Assembly: GCA_023386885.1 (NCBI GenBank)
Contig: JAEWIX010000081.1
Coordinates: 1-24,715, forward strand
From: Pseudomonadota bacterium
Lineage (GTDB): Bacteria > Pseudomonadota > Alphaproteobacteria > Rhizobiales > Xanthobacteraceae
Direction: 5' to 3'
DNA length: 24,715 nt
The position numbers were made by a program, and so were the translations under genes. Below the pieces are notes generated by a model that did not search any database, was not told the DNA's origin, and worked only from the letters and a program-made list of their open reading frames with translations. Positions 17,173-24,689 of the stretch are shown here, one piece after another (within the stretch, counting starts at the first letter, position 1; the number at the start of each line of letters is the position of its first letter).

Positions 17173-17940
17173 ATGGCCCTGCTTCAGAACCATATTGCCG
17201 TCGTCACCGGTGCGGGCGGCGGCATCGGCCGCGCTATCGCAGAGGGCTATGCCCGCGAAGGCGCGCGCGTCGTGGCGCTGGATATCGATGCAGCGGCGGC
17301 AACGGAAACGGCAAAGCTGATCGCCGCAGCCGGCGGTAAGGCGGACGGCTTCGCGCTCGACGTGAGCAACCGCGCCGACTGCAACGCCATCGCCAGGAAA
17401 ATCGCCGAGGACATCGGCCACGTTTCGATCCTGGTCAACAATGCCGGCATCACCCGCCGCAGCGGCATCGGCGGCGACGCGGACACCGTTGCGCGCGAAT
17501 GGGACGACATCATCGGCGTCAATCTCAACGGCGTCTTCAATGTGACGCACGCCTTCCTCACGCCGCTGCGCGCCAGCAAGGGGCGCATCGTCAATCTCGG
17601 CTCGATCCAGTCCTTCGTGCATGTGCGGACGCCGAGTTCACCGGCCTATACGGCGTCGAAGCACGGCGTGCTCGGCTTCACCCGCGCGCTCGCCGCCGAA
17701 CTCGGCAAGGACGGCGTGCGCGTCAACGCCATCGGCCCGGGGTTGATCGAGACCGCGATCAACGCCAATGCCCGCGCCAACCATCCCGAGATGATCAAGA
17801 CCTTTATCGATCACACGCCGCTCGGCCGCGCCGGCCAGCCGGAAGACATCGTCGGCCCGGCGATCTTCCTCGCCTCGGACCTGTCGGCCTATGTCACCGG
17901 ATCGATCGTGATGGCGGACGGCGGCTACCGGACGGTCTGA
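17173..17940 (+). CDS. Short-chain dehydrogenase/reductase (SDR, classical)
   Basis: A 255-residue NAD(P)-dependent oxidoreductase. The cofactor motif TGAGGGIG is at residues 12-19, an acidic residue after beta-2 (ALDID, D37) suggests NAD preference, NNAG is at 89-92, and the catalytic set is S144, Y159 and K163 (AYTASKHG). The C-terminal SDVTG-like motif is seen as SAYVTGSIVMADGGY. GAGGAAA lies just before the start. No pathway neighbour is adjacent, so the substrate (sugar, steroid, ketoacyl or polyol) is unresolved. The 250 bases upstream contain only weak small inverted repeats and no clear promoter. Confidence 0.9.
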   Translation: MALLQNHIAVVTGAGGGIGRAIAEGYAREGARVVALDIDAAAATETAKLIAAAGGKADGFALDVSNRADCNAIARKIAEDIGHVSILVNNAGITRRSGIGGDADTVAREWDDIIGVNLNGVFNVTHAFLTPLRASKGRIVNLGSIQSFVHVRTPSSPAYTASKHGVLGFTRALAAELGKDGVRVNAIGPGLIETAINANARANHPEMIKTFIDHTPLGRAGQPEDIVGPAIFLASDLSAYVTGSIVMADGGYRTV

Positions 17941-17967
17941 CGCCGACGCGATCTGCGCCGTGGCGCC

Positions 17968-18639
17968 TTACTCGCCGCCTTCGGGCGGCGTGGTGCGGCC
18001 GTAATACTGCACGCCGAGTTCGATCGGGGCACGGCCCATGGCGCGACGGTGCGCATTGGTGTCGCGCAGGGAATAAACGCAGCCGCAATATTCCTGCTGG
18101 TAAAACTCCTCGCGCTTGCTGATCTCGATCATGCGCGCGGCGCCGCCGCCCTTGCGCCAGTTGTAGTCCCAATAGCTCAGGCCATCGTAGCGGCCGGCGG
18201 CGCGTTTGCCGCAATCGTTGATCTGCGCCATGTTCTTCCAGCGCGAGATGCCGAGCGACGAGGTCATCACCGGGAAGCCGTGCTCGTGCGCATACAGTGC
18301 CGTGCGCTCGAACCGCATGTCGAAGCACATGGTGCAGCGCGCGCCGCGCTCCGGCTCCCATTCCATGCCCTTGGCGCGAGCGAACCAGTTATCCTTGTCG
18401 TAATCGGCGTCGACGAACGGCACGTTGTGCTTCTCGGCGAAGCGCACGTTCTCGTCCTTGCGAAGGAGGTATTCCTTCTCCGGATGGATATTCGGATTAT
18501 AGAAGAAGATGGTGTAGTCGACGCCGGAGGCCAGCATCGCCTCCATCACCTCGCCGGAGCACGGCGCGCAGCACGAATGCAGCAGCACCTTCTTCTCGCC
18601 GCCGGGCGGCGTCAGCATGGGGCGGATCACATCGTCCAT
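17968..18639 (-). CDS. queH: Epoxyqueuosine reductase QueH
   Basis: Performs the last step of queuosine synthesis, reducing epoxyqueuosine in the wobble position of tRNA; it is the non-orthologous replacement for QueG. The 223-residue protein has the DUF208/QueH pattern: LLHSCCAPCSG with Cys 23, 24 and 27, FFYNPNIHP, RCTMCFDMR with Cys 102 and 105, FPVMTSSLGISRWKN and EYCGCVYSLRD with Cys 185 and 187. These Cys hold a [4Fe-4S] cluster and a second metal site in the family. A promoter is predicted 57-84 nt upstream. Its 3' end converges on the SDR gene, with 27 nt between the stops. Confidence 0.95.
   Translation of the reverse strand: MDDVIRPMLTPPGGEKKVLLHSCCAPCSGEVMEAMLASGVDYTIFFYNPNIHPEKEYLLRKDENVRFAEKHNVPFVDADYDKDNWFARAKGMEWEPERGARCTMCFDMRFERTALYAHEHGFPVMTSSLGISRWKNMAQINDCGKRAAGRYDGLSYWDYNWRKGGGAARMIEISKREEFYQQEYCGCVYSLRDTNAHRRAMGRAPIELGVQYYGRTTPPEGGE
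17973..17990 (+). terminator. GC-rich UUCG-tetraloop hairpin after the SDR gene (weak terminator call)
   Basis: CGCCGCC (17973-17979), loop TTCG, GGCGGCG (17984-17990) lies 32 nt after the SDR stop and within the last codons of convergent queH. The UUCG loop makes it very stable, but there is no T-tract on either strand. Confidence 0.3.
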
Positions 18640-18695
18640 CGGGCAGGCTTTCGAAATCGGTTAGGGTCGGCGCCAAAGGCCGCCATTTCGCCGGG

Positions 18696-18723
18696 ACGAT
18701 AGTGAGGCCCCCCGCACTGTCAA
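18696..18723 (-). promoter_or_regulatory. Putative sigma70 promoter of queH
   Basis: On the minus strand TTGACA (18723-18718), a 16-nt spacer and TATCGT (18701-18696). The transcript would start near 18689, about 50 nt before the queH ATG. I saw no equally good promoter for the divergent DipZ-like gene in the rest of this 269-base gap. Confidence 0.5.
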
Positions 18724-18908
18724 GCCATTAAGGCAGCGGTCAAGGCACGGGAACACCCATCGCCGGCCGCCGCGTGCTACGATCCGCGCCGATAACGCCG
18801 TTCGCACATTCCTGTGAATGGCAAGCCGCGCGCGAAACGAAAGGGAGCGAGCACTCGTCCTTGTCTACGAACGTCCGCAACGGCGTGTCGCTACGGAGAC
18901 CTTTTCCG

Positions 18909-20723
18909 ATGATCCTCTTCCTGCTCGCCTATCTCGGCGGCGTCCTCACCATCGTCAGCCCCTGCATCCTGCCCGTCCTGCCGTTCGTGTTCGCGCGCGC
19001 GGACCGCCCGTTCCTGCGGAACGGCTTGCCAATGCTGATCGGCATGGCGCTGACCTTCGCGCTGGTGGCGACATTGGCCTCGGTCGCCGGCGGCTGGGCT
19101 GTCGCCGCCAACCAGTATGCGCGCTTCGCCGCCATCGCGCTGCTCGCGGTGTTCGGCGTCGCGTTGCTGTTCCCGTCGCTGGCCGAGCGGATCACCGCGC
19201 CGTTGGTAGCGCTTGGCGCGAAACTGTCCGACTCTGCGTCCGATCCAAACGGCGGCACGCGCGGCAACATCGGATCGTCGCTGCTGCTCGGCGTCGCCAC
19301 CGGTCTGTTGTGGGCGCCCTGTGCCGGGCCGATCCTCGGGCTGATCCTCACCGGCGCGGCGCTGCAAGGCGCGAGTGTCGGCACCTCGCTGCTGCTCGCA
19401 GCCTATGCCGCCGGTGCCGCGACCTCGCTGGCGCTGGCGCTATTGGTCGGCGGCAAATTGTTCGCGGCGATGAAGCGTTCGCTCGGCGTCGGTGAATGGG
19501 TGCGGCGCGGGCTCGGCGCGCTGGTGCTTGTCGCGGTCGGCGCGATTGCGCTGGGACTCGACACCGGCATCCTCACGCAGGTCTCGCTCGCCGGCACCAA
19601 CCGGCTCGAACAAGGCCTGCTCGACAAGTTCCGCGCGGCATCCGGCAATACGATGCCGAAGACCGACACCGCCGCTAACACCGCGATGACGGGCGACAAG
19701 TCGAAGACGGCAAGCACCGAACCTAATGCCACGGACGACATGCTGCCGATCGAAGGCGCCATGCCCTCGCTCGACGGCGCGGTGGAGTGGCTGAACTCGC
19801 CGCCGCTCACAGCCGAGCAGCTTAGAGGCAAAGTGGTGCTGGTCGATTTCTGGACCTACTCCTGCATCAACTGCCTGCGCGCGCTGCCTTACGTGCGCGC
19901 ATGGGCCGACAAGTACAAGGATCAGGGCCTCGTGGTGATCGGCGTGCACGCGCCGGAATTCGCTTTCGAAAAAATCATCGGCAACGTCAAGAAAGCCGTG
20001 ACCGATCTCAAGGTCGATTATCCGGTGGCGATCGACAACAACTACAAGATCTGGCGCGCGTTCAATAACAACTACTGGCCCGCGCACTACTTCATCGATG
20101 CCGAGGGCCGCATTCGCCATCACCATTTCGGCGAGGGCGACTACGACAACTCCGAGCGGATCATCCAACTGCTGCTATCACAGGCCGGCCACAAGTTGAA
20201 AAGCGCCAGCCTCGTCGACGTCAACGCGACGGGTGCCGAAGCGGCAGCGGACATGAACCGCGTCAAGTCGCCTGAAACCTATCTCGGCTACGAACGCGCG
20301 GAGAATTTCGTTTCACCCGGCGGCGCGGTGCGCGACATGCGCCACACCTATCAGGCCAGCGTCGATGAGTTGAATGCCTTAAATCTAAATGCCTGGGGCT
20401 TGACCGGCGACTGGACCATCGCCAACGAGCGCGCCTCACTGGATGCGTCCGGCGGCGGCATCGTCTACCGCTTTCACGCGCGCGATCTGCATCTGGTGCT
20501 GGGCCCCGGCAGCGACGGCAAGCCGGTGCGCTTTCGCGTCACCATCGACGGCAAACCGCCCGGCGCGGATCACGGCATGGATACGGACGCCGAGGGCAAC
20601 GGCACCGTCACTGGCGAACGGCTCTACCAGCTCATCCGCCAGAAAGGCGACATCGCCGACCACACCTTCGCGATCGAGTTTCTCGATCCTGGCGTGCGCG
20701 CTTACGCGTTTACGTTTGGCTGA
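18909..20723 (+). CDS. DipZ-like thiol:disulfide protein: CcdA membrane domain + thioredoxin-like + C-terminal beta domain
   Basis: A 604-residue membrane protein that carries reducing equivalents across the membrane for cytochrome c maturation or disulfide repair. Residues 1-225 form the CcdA/DsbD-beta helices, with the redox Cys pair C19 (VSPCILPVLPF) and C138 (WAPCAGPILG). After a Thr/Ala/Lys linker (about 240-285) comes a periplasmic thioredoxin-like domain with CXXC in WTYSCINCLRALPY (C319, C322) and a cis-Pro region at NYWPAHYF. A jelly-roll-like C-terminal domain follows (about 455-604), as in mycobacterial DipZ. I start at 18909, where the first helix begins with GGAG about 11 nt upstream; an in-frame ATG at 18774 would add 45 unlikely residues. 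Name by architecture; the target proteins are unknown. Confidence 0.88.
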   Translation: MILFLLAYLGGVLTIVSPCILPVLPFVFARADRPFLRNGLPMLIGMALTFALVATLASVAGGWAVAANQYARFAAIALLAVFGVALLFPSLAERITAPLVALGAKLSDSASDPNGGTRGNIGSSLLLGVATGLLWAPCAGPILGLILTGAALQGASVGTSLLLAAYAAGAATSLALALLVGGKLFAAMKRSLGVGEWVRRGLGALVLVAVGAIALGLDTGILTQVSLAGTNRLEQGLLDKFRAASGNTMPKTDTAANTAMTGDKSKTASTEPNATDDMLPIEGAMPSLDGAVEWLNSPPLTAEQLRGKVVLVDFWTYSCINCLRALPYVRAWADKYKDQGLVVIGVHAPEFAFEKIIGNVKKAVTDLKVDYPVAIDNNYKIWRAFNNNYWPAHYFIDAEGRIRHHHFGEGDYDNSERIIQLLLSQAGHKLKSASLVDVNATGAEAAADMNRVKSPETYLGYERAENFVSPGGAVRDMRHTYQASVDELNALNLNAWGLTGDWTIANERASLDASGGGIVYRFHARDLHLVLGPGSDGKPVRFRVTIDGKPPGADHGMDTDAEGNGTVTGERLYQLIRQKGDIADHTFAIEFLDPGVRAYAFTFG

Positions 20724-20746
20724 CAGGCGAAGTTCGCAACACGAAA

Positions 20747-20778
20747 ATCGTCGTCCCCGCGAAGGCCGGGACGACGAT
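20747..20778. terminator. Palindromic repeat acting as bidirectional terminator between the DipZ-like and VOC genes
   Basis: ATCGTCGTCCC (20747-20757) pairs perfectly with GGGACGACGAT (20768-20778) across a 10-nt loop. Convergent genes end at 20723 and 20789. On the minus strand the stem runs directly into TTTTCG, fitting termination of the VOC unit. The core CGTCGTCCCCGCG recurs near the end of the window (24693-24705), so it is probably also a dispersed repeat. Confidence 0.6.
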
Positions 20779-20788
20779 CTCTGTAATT

Positions 20789-21172
20789 TTAAGCCCGCTC
20801 CAGCAGTTCGATCGAAATGCCATGCGGGCCGCGAATGAAGCAGACGCGCAGGCCGGGCCGCATCTGGTGCACGTTCTCGGTGAACTGCACGCCCTTCGCT
20901 TTCAGGTCGGCCGCCAGCGCATCGAGCCCCTGTACCGCCAGCCCGAAGTGATCGAGCCCCTGATACGGCGTCACCGGCGCCGGATTGATGCCGTCTCCGG
21001 CGCTCACCGGCGTCAGGAAGATGCTGTTTCCGCCGAGCCGCACATCGATGCGCGCGGGCGATGGCACGATCTCCGCGCCAAGCATCTCGGCGAACCACCG
21101 CGCGGTCGCGTCGGGGTCCGGCGTGCGGATGTGGACATGATCCCATGTCAGTTGCGGCTTTGCATTTGCCAT
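20789..21172 (-). CDS. VOC family protein (glyoxalase/bleomycin resistance/dioxygenase fold)
   Basis: A 127-residue metal-binding VOC-fold protein. Two beta-alpha-beta-beta-beta units are visible: the first begins TWDHVHIRTPDPDATARWF (candidate metal His at 12 and 14), the second GLDHFGLAVQGLDALAADL (His at about 75), ending PHGISIELLERA with the usual metal-ligand Glu. It resembles lactoylglutathione-lyase-like members, but VOC sequences do not fix the reaction. GGGAGAG is 8 nt upstream of the start. It follows rsmD by 30 nt on the same strand and may be the last gene of the rluB-rsmD transcript. Confidence 0.87.
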   Translation of the reverse strand: MANAKPQLTWDHVHIRTPDPDATARWFAEMLGAEIVPSPARIDVRLGGNSIFLTPVSAGDGINPAPVTPYQGLDHFGLAVQGLDALAADLKAKGVQFTENVHQMRPGLRVCFIRGPHGISIELLERA

Positions 21173-21202
21173 CTTGTCGCTCTCCCTATTTTGCTTGGTG
21201 AT

Positions 21203-21766
21203 TTATTTTGCCTTTGCGCGCAGGAACACGAACTCGGTGTCGTCATAGGCGCGGCGTTCGAGTTCCTCAAAACCGTCCGGCGCGGCGAAGCTCGCTGCCT
21301 TCGACTCTTCGACCACCAGCAGCGCATCGGGCACCAGCCAGCCGCCGTCGCGCAGCGACGCCAGCGCGGTCTCCGCAAGCCCCTTGCCGTAAGGCGGATC
21401 GAGGAACACCAGCGCGAATGGCTCGACCGGATAGGCCGGGCCGAGATGGGTCGCATCGCGGCGATAGACCTTGGTGACGCCGCCGAGCCCCAGCGCCTCG
21501 ACGTTATTGCGCAACAGCGCGCGCGATTCCGCGCCGCTATCGACGAACAGCGTGAACTTGGCGCCGCGCGACACCGCTTCGATGCCGAGCGCACCGGTGC
21601 CGGCAAACAGATCAAGCACGCGCGCGCCTTCGATGGGATTGTCGTAGGCGTGCATCAGGATGTTGAACACCGACTCGCGCAGCCGATCCGCCGTCGGGCG
21701 AATGTCGCGCGATGCCGGCGCGACGATGTTACGGCCCCGCAACCGTCCGCCGACGACGCGCATCAT
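21203..21766 (-). CDS. rsmD: 16S rRNA (guanine(966)-N(2))-methyltransferase RsmD
   Basis: Methylates G966 of 16S rRNA in the assembled 30S subunit. The 187-residue protein opens with the RsmD signature MRVVGGRLRGR and RPTADRLRESVFNIL. It has SAM motif I in VLDLFAGTGALGIEAVSRGA (about residues 47-66) and the N-methyltransferase motif IV DPPY in LVFLDPPYGKGL. The start ATG overlaps the rluB stop (ATGA, 21763-21766), so it is translationally coupled to the upstream pseudouridine synthase; both act on rRNA. Confidence 0.96.
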   Translation of the reverse strand: MMRVVGGRLRGRNIVAPASRDIRPTADRLRESVFNILMHAYDNPIEGARVLDLFAGTGALGIEAVSRGAKFTLFVDSGAESRALLRNNVEALGLGGVTKVYRRDATHLGPAYPVEPFALVFLDPPYGKGLAETALASLRDGGWLVPDALLVVEESKAASFAAPDGFEELERRAYDDTEFVFLRAKAK

Positions 21767-23910
21767 TCATCCCGCGGCTTCAGATCGCGCTTGCCGTGGT
21801 AGCCGCGCTTCGGGCGCTGCTGGTGGCCGCGCGCAATGGCTTCATTGTGGGCGCGCGCTTCGTCGCTGCCGGTGCGCTGCACCTTCACGGTGCGGCCCTT
21901 GCGATCCTCGATCTTGGAGGTCTTCGGGCGCAGCTTGTTGGCCTTCTTCGAGCGCAGCGGCGTGCCGTCGCGGCCGAGCTTCGGAGTTGCATCGGACTCC
22001 GCCGTTTGCCCGAACTCGGCGCCGGCTTTCTTCACAACCTTGTCGCCAAGTTGCTCGCGCAGCACGCGCGTTTTCACCTCGTCCACCTGGCCTTCCTCGA
22101 TCTCGCCCAACTGGAACGGACCGTAGGAAACGCGGATCAGCCGATTCACCTCGAGCCCGAGCGCCCCGAGGATGTTGCGCACCTCGCGGTTCTTGCCTTC
22201 ACGAATGGCAATCGTGATCCAGACGTTGGCACCCTGGTCGCGCTCCAGCGTCGCCTCGACCGATCCGTACTTCACGCCGTCGACCTCGAGGCCATCGCGC
22301 AACGCATCGAGCTGGGCCTGCGTGATCTCGCCATGGGCGCGTGCGCGGTAGCGCCGCAGCCAGCCGGTGTCGGGCAATTCGAGCACGCGCGCAAGGCCGC
22401 CGTCGTTGGTGAGCAGCAGCAGGCCCTCGGTGTTGAAATCGAGACGGCCGACGCTGATGAGGCGCGGCAGGCCTTCCGGCAGATGCTCGAACACCGTCGG
22501 CCGCCCTTCCGGATCGGAATGCGTCGTCATCAACCCGCGCGGCTTGTGATAGAGGAACAGCCGCGTACGCTCGCGCTCCGGCAACGGCTTGCCGTCCACC
22601 AGCACCACGTCGTTGGCGGTGACGTCGAGCGCCGGCGAATTGATGATGCGGCCGTTGACGGTGACGCGGCCCTGCGTCACCCACTCCTCCGCGTCGCGGC
22701 GCGAGGCGAGCCCCGCGCGCGACATCAGTTTGGCGATGCGCTCGCCGGCTTTCTTCGGCGCCGGCTCCGGACGCGAGATGCGCTTGTTGGGATCGAGCTT
22801 GCGCTCGCGATAGGCGCCGCGCCCGCCGAACGCCGGACGCTTGGCGAACACCTTGCTGTCGTCCTCGTTGTCACGGCGCGGACGATCACCGAAGCGCTCG
22901 CCGCGCCCTTCGCTACGCGGATGCTCCTGCCAATCTCGCGATCCACCGCGATCCTCGCGCGGGCGGCGGAACGTCGGACGATCACCGCGATCTTCCCTCG
23001 CCTCTCTTGGACGGTCGAACTTCGGGCGATCGCCGCGAGGCCGATCGAATTTCGGTTTGTCGAACGCGCGGGCTCCACGGCCCTCACCTTCATCGCGCGA
23101 ACGCGAGAAACGCGGACGCCCCTCGCCGCCGCGATCGTCACGCGAGCGATCGAAGCGCGGCTTGTCGAACTTGCGCGCGTCGTCACGCCCGCGGCTGTCG
23201 CGGCGCTCGCGATTTTCCCACGGCTTCTCGTTGCTGCGATCGCGCCCCTCGCCGAATTCCTTGCGCGGTCCGCGCGAAAATTTCGGCCGATCGTCATCGC
23301 GCCGGAATCCGCCCTCGCGTGGCTTGTCGAATTTCCGTGCGCCGTCGCGCGACCCAAACTCCTTGCGCGGGCCATCCTTGCGGAAGCCGCCTTCGCCGCG
23401 CGGCGTGTAGGGACGCTTCTCGCCGAATTTCTTGTCACCGAACCGACCCGCGGGGCGCGCATCGCCACGCTCACCGCGCGGCGTATACGGGCGCTTCTCA
23501 CCGTCGCGATCATCGCGTGGCCGGAAATCCTTGCGCGGTCCGCGCTCAGGCCGGTCGCCGCCGCGCGCCGGGCGCTCGTCGCGGTTGAAGCGCGCCGGAC
23601 GTGCATCGTCGTGCTCACGACGCGGAGCGTCTCCGTAGCTACGGCGCGGCGCATCGCCATCGCGCTTCCCGGCATAGGGCTTCTTGCCGAACGGCTTATC
23701 GCCGAACGATCTGCTTCCCTCGGATTTGCCGGCGTAAGCGCGGCGCTCGCCGTCAGGCTTGCCGCCCGCCGCGCGCTTGGCGAATTTCTTCTCCGGCCCG
23801 CGCTTGGCGCCGGAGCGGCCGCCCTTGTCGCCGGGGCGCCCCTTGCCGCCGGTCTGCCGGTCCCGCCGGCCACGCGGCGAGGCGTTGTTTTTGTCGTTAT
23901 CGCGGGGCAT
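21763..23910 (-). CDS. rluB: Pseudouridine synthase RluB/RsuA family with very long Arg/Asp/Gly/Lys-rich N-terminal extension
   Basis: Converts uridine to pseudouridine in rRNA; RluB modifies U2605 of 23S rRNA in E. coli. I start at 23910 (MPRDNDKNN, 715 aa), a polar start typical of this tail; an in-frame ATG at 23967 would add 19 residues. Residues 1 to about 380 are a low-complexity region with repeats such as KFDKPR, KFDRPR, GPRKEFG and two copies of EKRPYTPRGE. The enzyme follows: an S4 RNA-binding domain (about 387-440, RIAKLMSRAGLASRRDAEEW) and the catalytic domain with D491 in GRLDFNTEGLLLLT, FLYHKPRGLMTT and REGKNREVRNIL. A basic tail of about 100 residues ends the protein. RluB is called over RsuA because of the S4 plus basic-tail layout. 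A stretch of open antisense frame here is a GC effect. Confidence 0.92.
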   Translation of the reverse strand: MPRDNDKNNASPRGRRDRQTGGKGRPGDKGGRSGAKRGPEKKFAKRAAGGKPDGERRAYAGKSEGSRSFGDKPFGKKPYAGKRDGDAPRRSYGDAPRREHDDARPARFNRDERPARGGDRPERGPRKDFRPRDDRDGEKRPYTPRGERGDARPAGRFGDKKFGEKRPYTPRGEGGFRKDGPRKEFGSRDGARKFDKPREGGFRRDDDRPKFSRGPRKEFGEGRDRSNEKPWENRERRDSRGRDDARKFDKPRFDRSRDDRGGEGRPRFSRSRDEGEGRGARAFDKPKFDRPRGDRPKFDRPREAREDRGDRPTFRRPREDRGGSRDWQEHPRSEGRGERFGDRPRRDNEDDSKVFAKRPAFGGRGAYRERKLDPNKRISRPEPAPKKAGERIAKLMSRAGLASRRDAEEWVTQGRVTVNGRIINSPALDVTANDVVLVDGKPLPERERTRLFLYHKPRGLMTTHSDPEGRPTVFEHLPEGLPRLISVGRLDFNTEGLLLLTNDGGLARVLELPDTGWLRRYRARAHGEITQAQLDALRDGLEVDGVKYGSVEATLERDQGANVWITIAIREGKNREVRNILGALGLEVNRLIRVSYGPFQLGEIEEGQVDEVKTRVLREQLGDKVVKKAGAEFGQTAESDATPKLGRDGTPLRSKKANKLRPKTSKIEDRKGRTVKVQRTGSDEARAHNEAIARGHQQRPKRGYHGKRDLKPRDE

Positions 23911-23965
23911 GAATGCTCTCGTCTGGTACGCGTCGAAATCGCGGGTGAAGCGATGGGGCAGGTTC

Positions 23966-23989
23966 AAGCGCCCCCGTTTCGGGGCGCTT
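23966..23989. repeat. 9-bp GC-rich hairpin in the rluB leader
   Basis: AAGCGCCCC (23966-23974), 6-nt loop, GGGGCGCTT (23981-23989). It lies 56 nt upstream of the rluB start on the minus strand and within the divergent tadA-side gap. The plus strand continues TCTCAAG, so it could be a weak terminator for plus-strand transcripts, or a leader structure of rluB mRNA. Confidence 0.5.
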
Positions 23990-24012
23990 TCTCAAGCAAA
24001 AACCGGCATCCA

Positions 24013-24092
24013 TCTCGTGTGGTAGTTCAGAAGTTCGCTTTATTGTCGTTGCGGGCTCACCAAGCGAACTTCTGAACGTGAACCACACGAGA
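24013..24092. repeat. Long inverted repeat A (stem of 26-27 bp)
   Basis: TCTCGTGTGG (24013-24022) pairs exactly with CCACACGAGA (24083-24092), and GTTCAGAAGTTCGCTT (24025-24040) pairs exactly with AAGCGAACTTCTGAAC (24062-24077). A short asymmetric internal loop separates the two helices and a 21-nt loop caps them. Part of the 325-base gap between rluB and tadA; no open reading frame is supported in it. It could be a structured RNA, a mobile palindrome or a binding site. Confidence 0.75.
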
Positions 24093-24105
24093 ATCTTAAG
24101 TCTGA

Positions 24106-24179
24106 TGGTGTCCTTTGGAATCCGAAGTTCGCAACGGAAGGTGCTGCACAGCGAGGCGAACTTCGGTTTCGGGACACCA
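24106..24179. repeat. Long inverted repeat B (about 22 bp), tandem to A
   Basis: TGGTGTCC (24106-24113) pairs with GGACACCA (24172-24179); GAA/TTC (24118-24120 with 24168-24170) adds three pairs; CCGAAGTTCGC (24122-24132) pairs with GCGAACTTCGG (24156-24166), with a 23-nt loop. It shares the core GAAGTTCGC...GCGAACTTC with repeat A, 13 nt away, so arms of A and B can also pair with each other. Confidence 0.75.
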
Positions 24180-24209
24180 GCTGAAGGCGCCCTCATAACA
24201 GAGTTCTTT

Positions 24210-24231
24210 GCGAGAAACGAGGCGAGAAACG
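24210..24231 (+). repeat. Direct repeat GCGAGAAACG, period 12, before tadA
   Basis: GCGAGAAACG is found at 24210-24219 and 24222-24231, ending 4 nt before the tadA ATG. The second copy with GAGGCGAG supplies the only Shine-Dalgarno-like sequence, a weak one. Confidence 0.4.
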
Positions 24232-24235
24232 CGGT

Positions 24236-24682
24236 ATGAGCGCGGCAACTTTCATGGATTTGGCGCTGGAACAGGCCGAAAACGCCGGGAAAGCCGGCGA
24301 AGTGCCGATCGGCTGCGTCATCGTCCGCGACGGCGCGGTGATCGCCCGCGCCGGCAACCGAACCCTGACCGACCGCGACCCCACCGCCCACGCCGAAGTC
24401 CTGGCGCTGCGCGAAGCCGCTCGCGCGCTCGGCAGCGAGCGGCTGACCGGCTGCGATCTCTACGTGACCTTGGAGCCCTGCACCATGTGCGCGGCGGCCA
24501 TCTCATTCGCGCGCATCCGCCGGCTCTATTTCGGTGCGCTGGATCCCAAGGGCGGCGCGGTCGACTCCGGCGTCCGCTTCTTCGCCGCCCCCACCTGCCA
24601 CCATGCGCCCGAGGTCTATCCGGCGGTCGGTGAGACCCGCGCGGCGACGCTGTTGCGGGAATTCTTCAAGGCACGGCGCTAG
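24236..24682 (+). CDS. tadA: tRNA-specific adenosine deaminase TadA
   Basis: Zinc enzyme that deaminates adenosine 34 to inosine in tRNA-Arg(ACG), which is essential for reading CGN codons. The 148-residue cytidine-deaminase-fold protein has the zinc and proton-shuttle motif HAE (H52, E54, in TAHAEVLALREA) and PCXXC (C82, C85, in LEPCTMCAAAISFARI). EVPIGCVIV near residues 22-30 and YFGALDPKGGAVDSG are typical of TadA, and the C-terminal helix LLREFFKARR is kept. The start at 24236 (MSAATFMDLALEQAENAG) matches the usual TadA beginning. It is divergent from rluB, with the paired inverted repeats between. Confidence 0.95.
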   Translation: MSAATFMDLALEQAENAGKAGEVPIGCVIVRDGAVIARAGNRTLTDRDPTAHAEVLALREAARALGSERLTGCDLYVTLEPCTMCAAAISFARIRRLYFGALDPKGGAVDSGVRFFAAPTCHHAPEVYPAVGETRAATLLREFFKARR

Positions 24683-24689
24683 TCCAACC

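Noticed and set aside
18750..18775. A GGAAC motif upstream of the DipZ-like gene as an EcfG promoter
   Set aside because: The nearest -10-like CGTG lies at 18 nt and misses the consensus CGTT, so spacing and sequence are both off.
18774..18908. A 45-residue N-terminal extension of the DipZ-like protein
   Set aside because: The extension is polar with no homology-like character; the start at 18909 places the first membrane helix directly at the N-terminus and has GGAG upstream.
21712..24075. A 787-codon open frame on the plus strand opposite rluB and rsmD
   Set aside because: It is fully antisense to two clearly recognised genes, its product is repetitive Ala/Arg/Leu/Val with no family motif, and long antisense frames are usual in high-GC coding DNA.
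24193..24391. Minus-strand frames overlapping the tadA start
   Set aside because: They run antisense to tadA or through the inverted repeats and have no recognisable motif.
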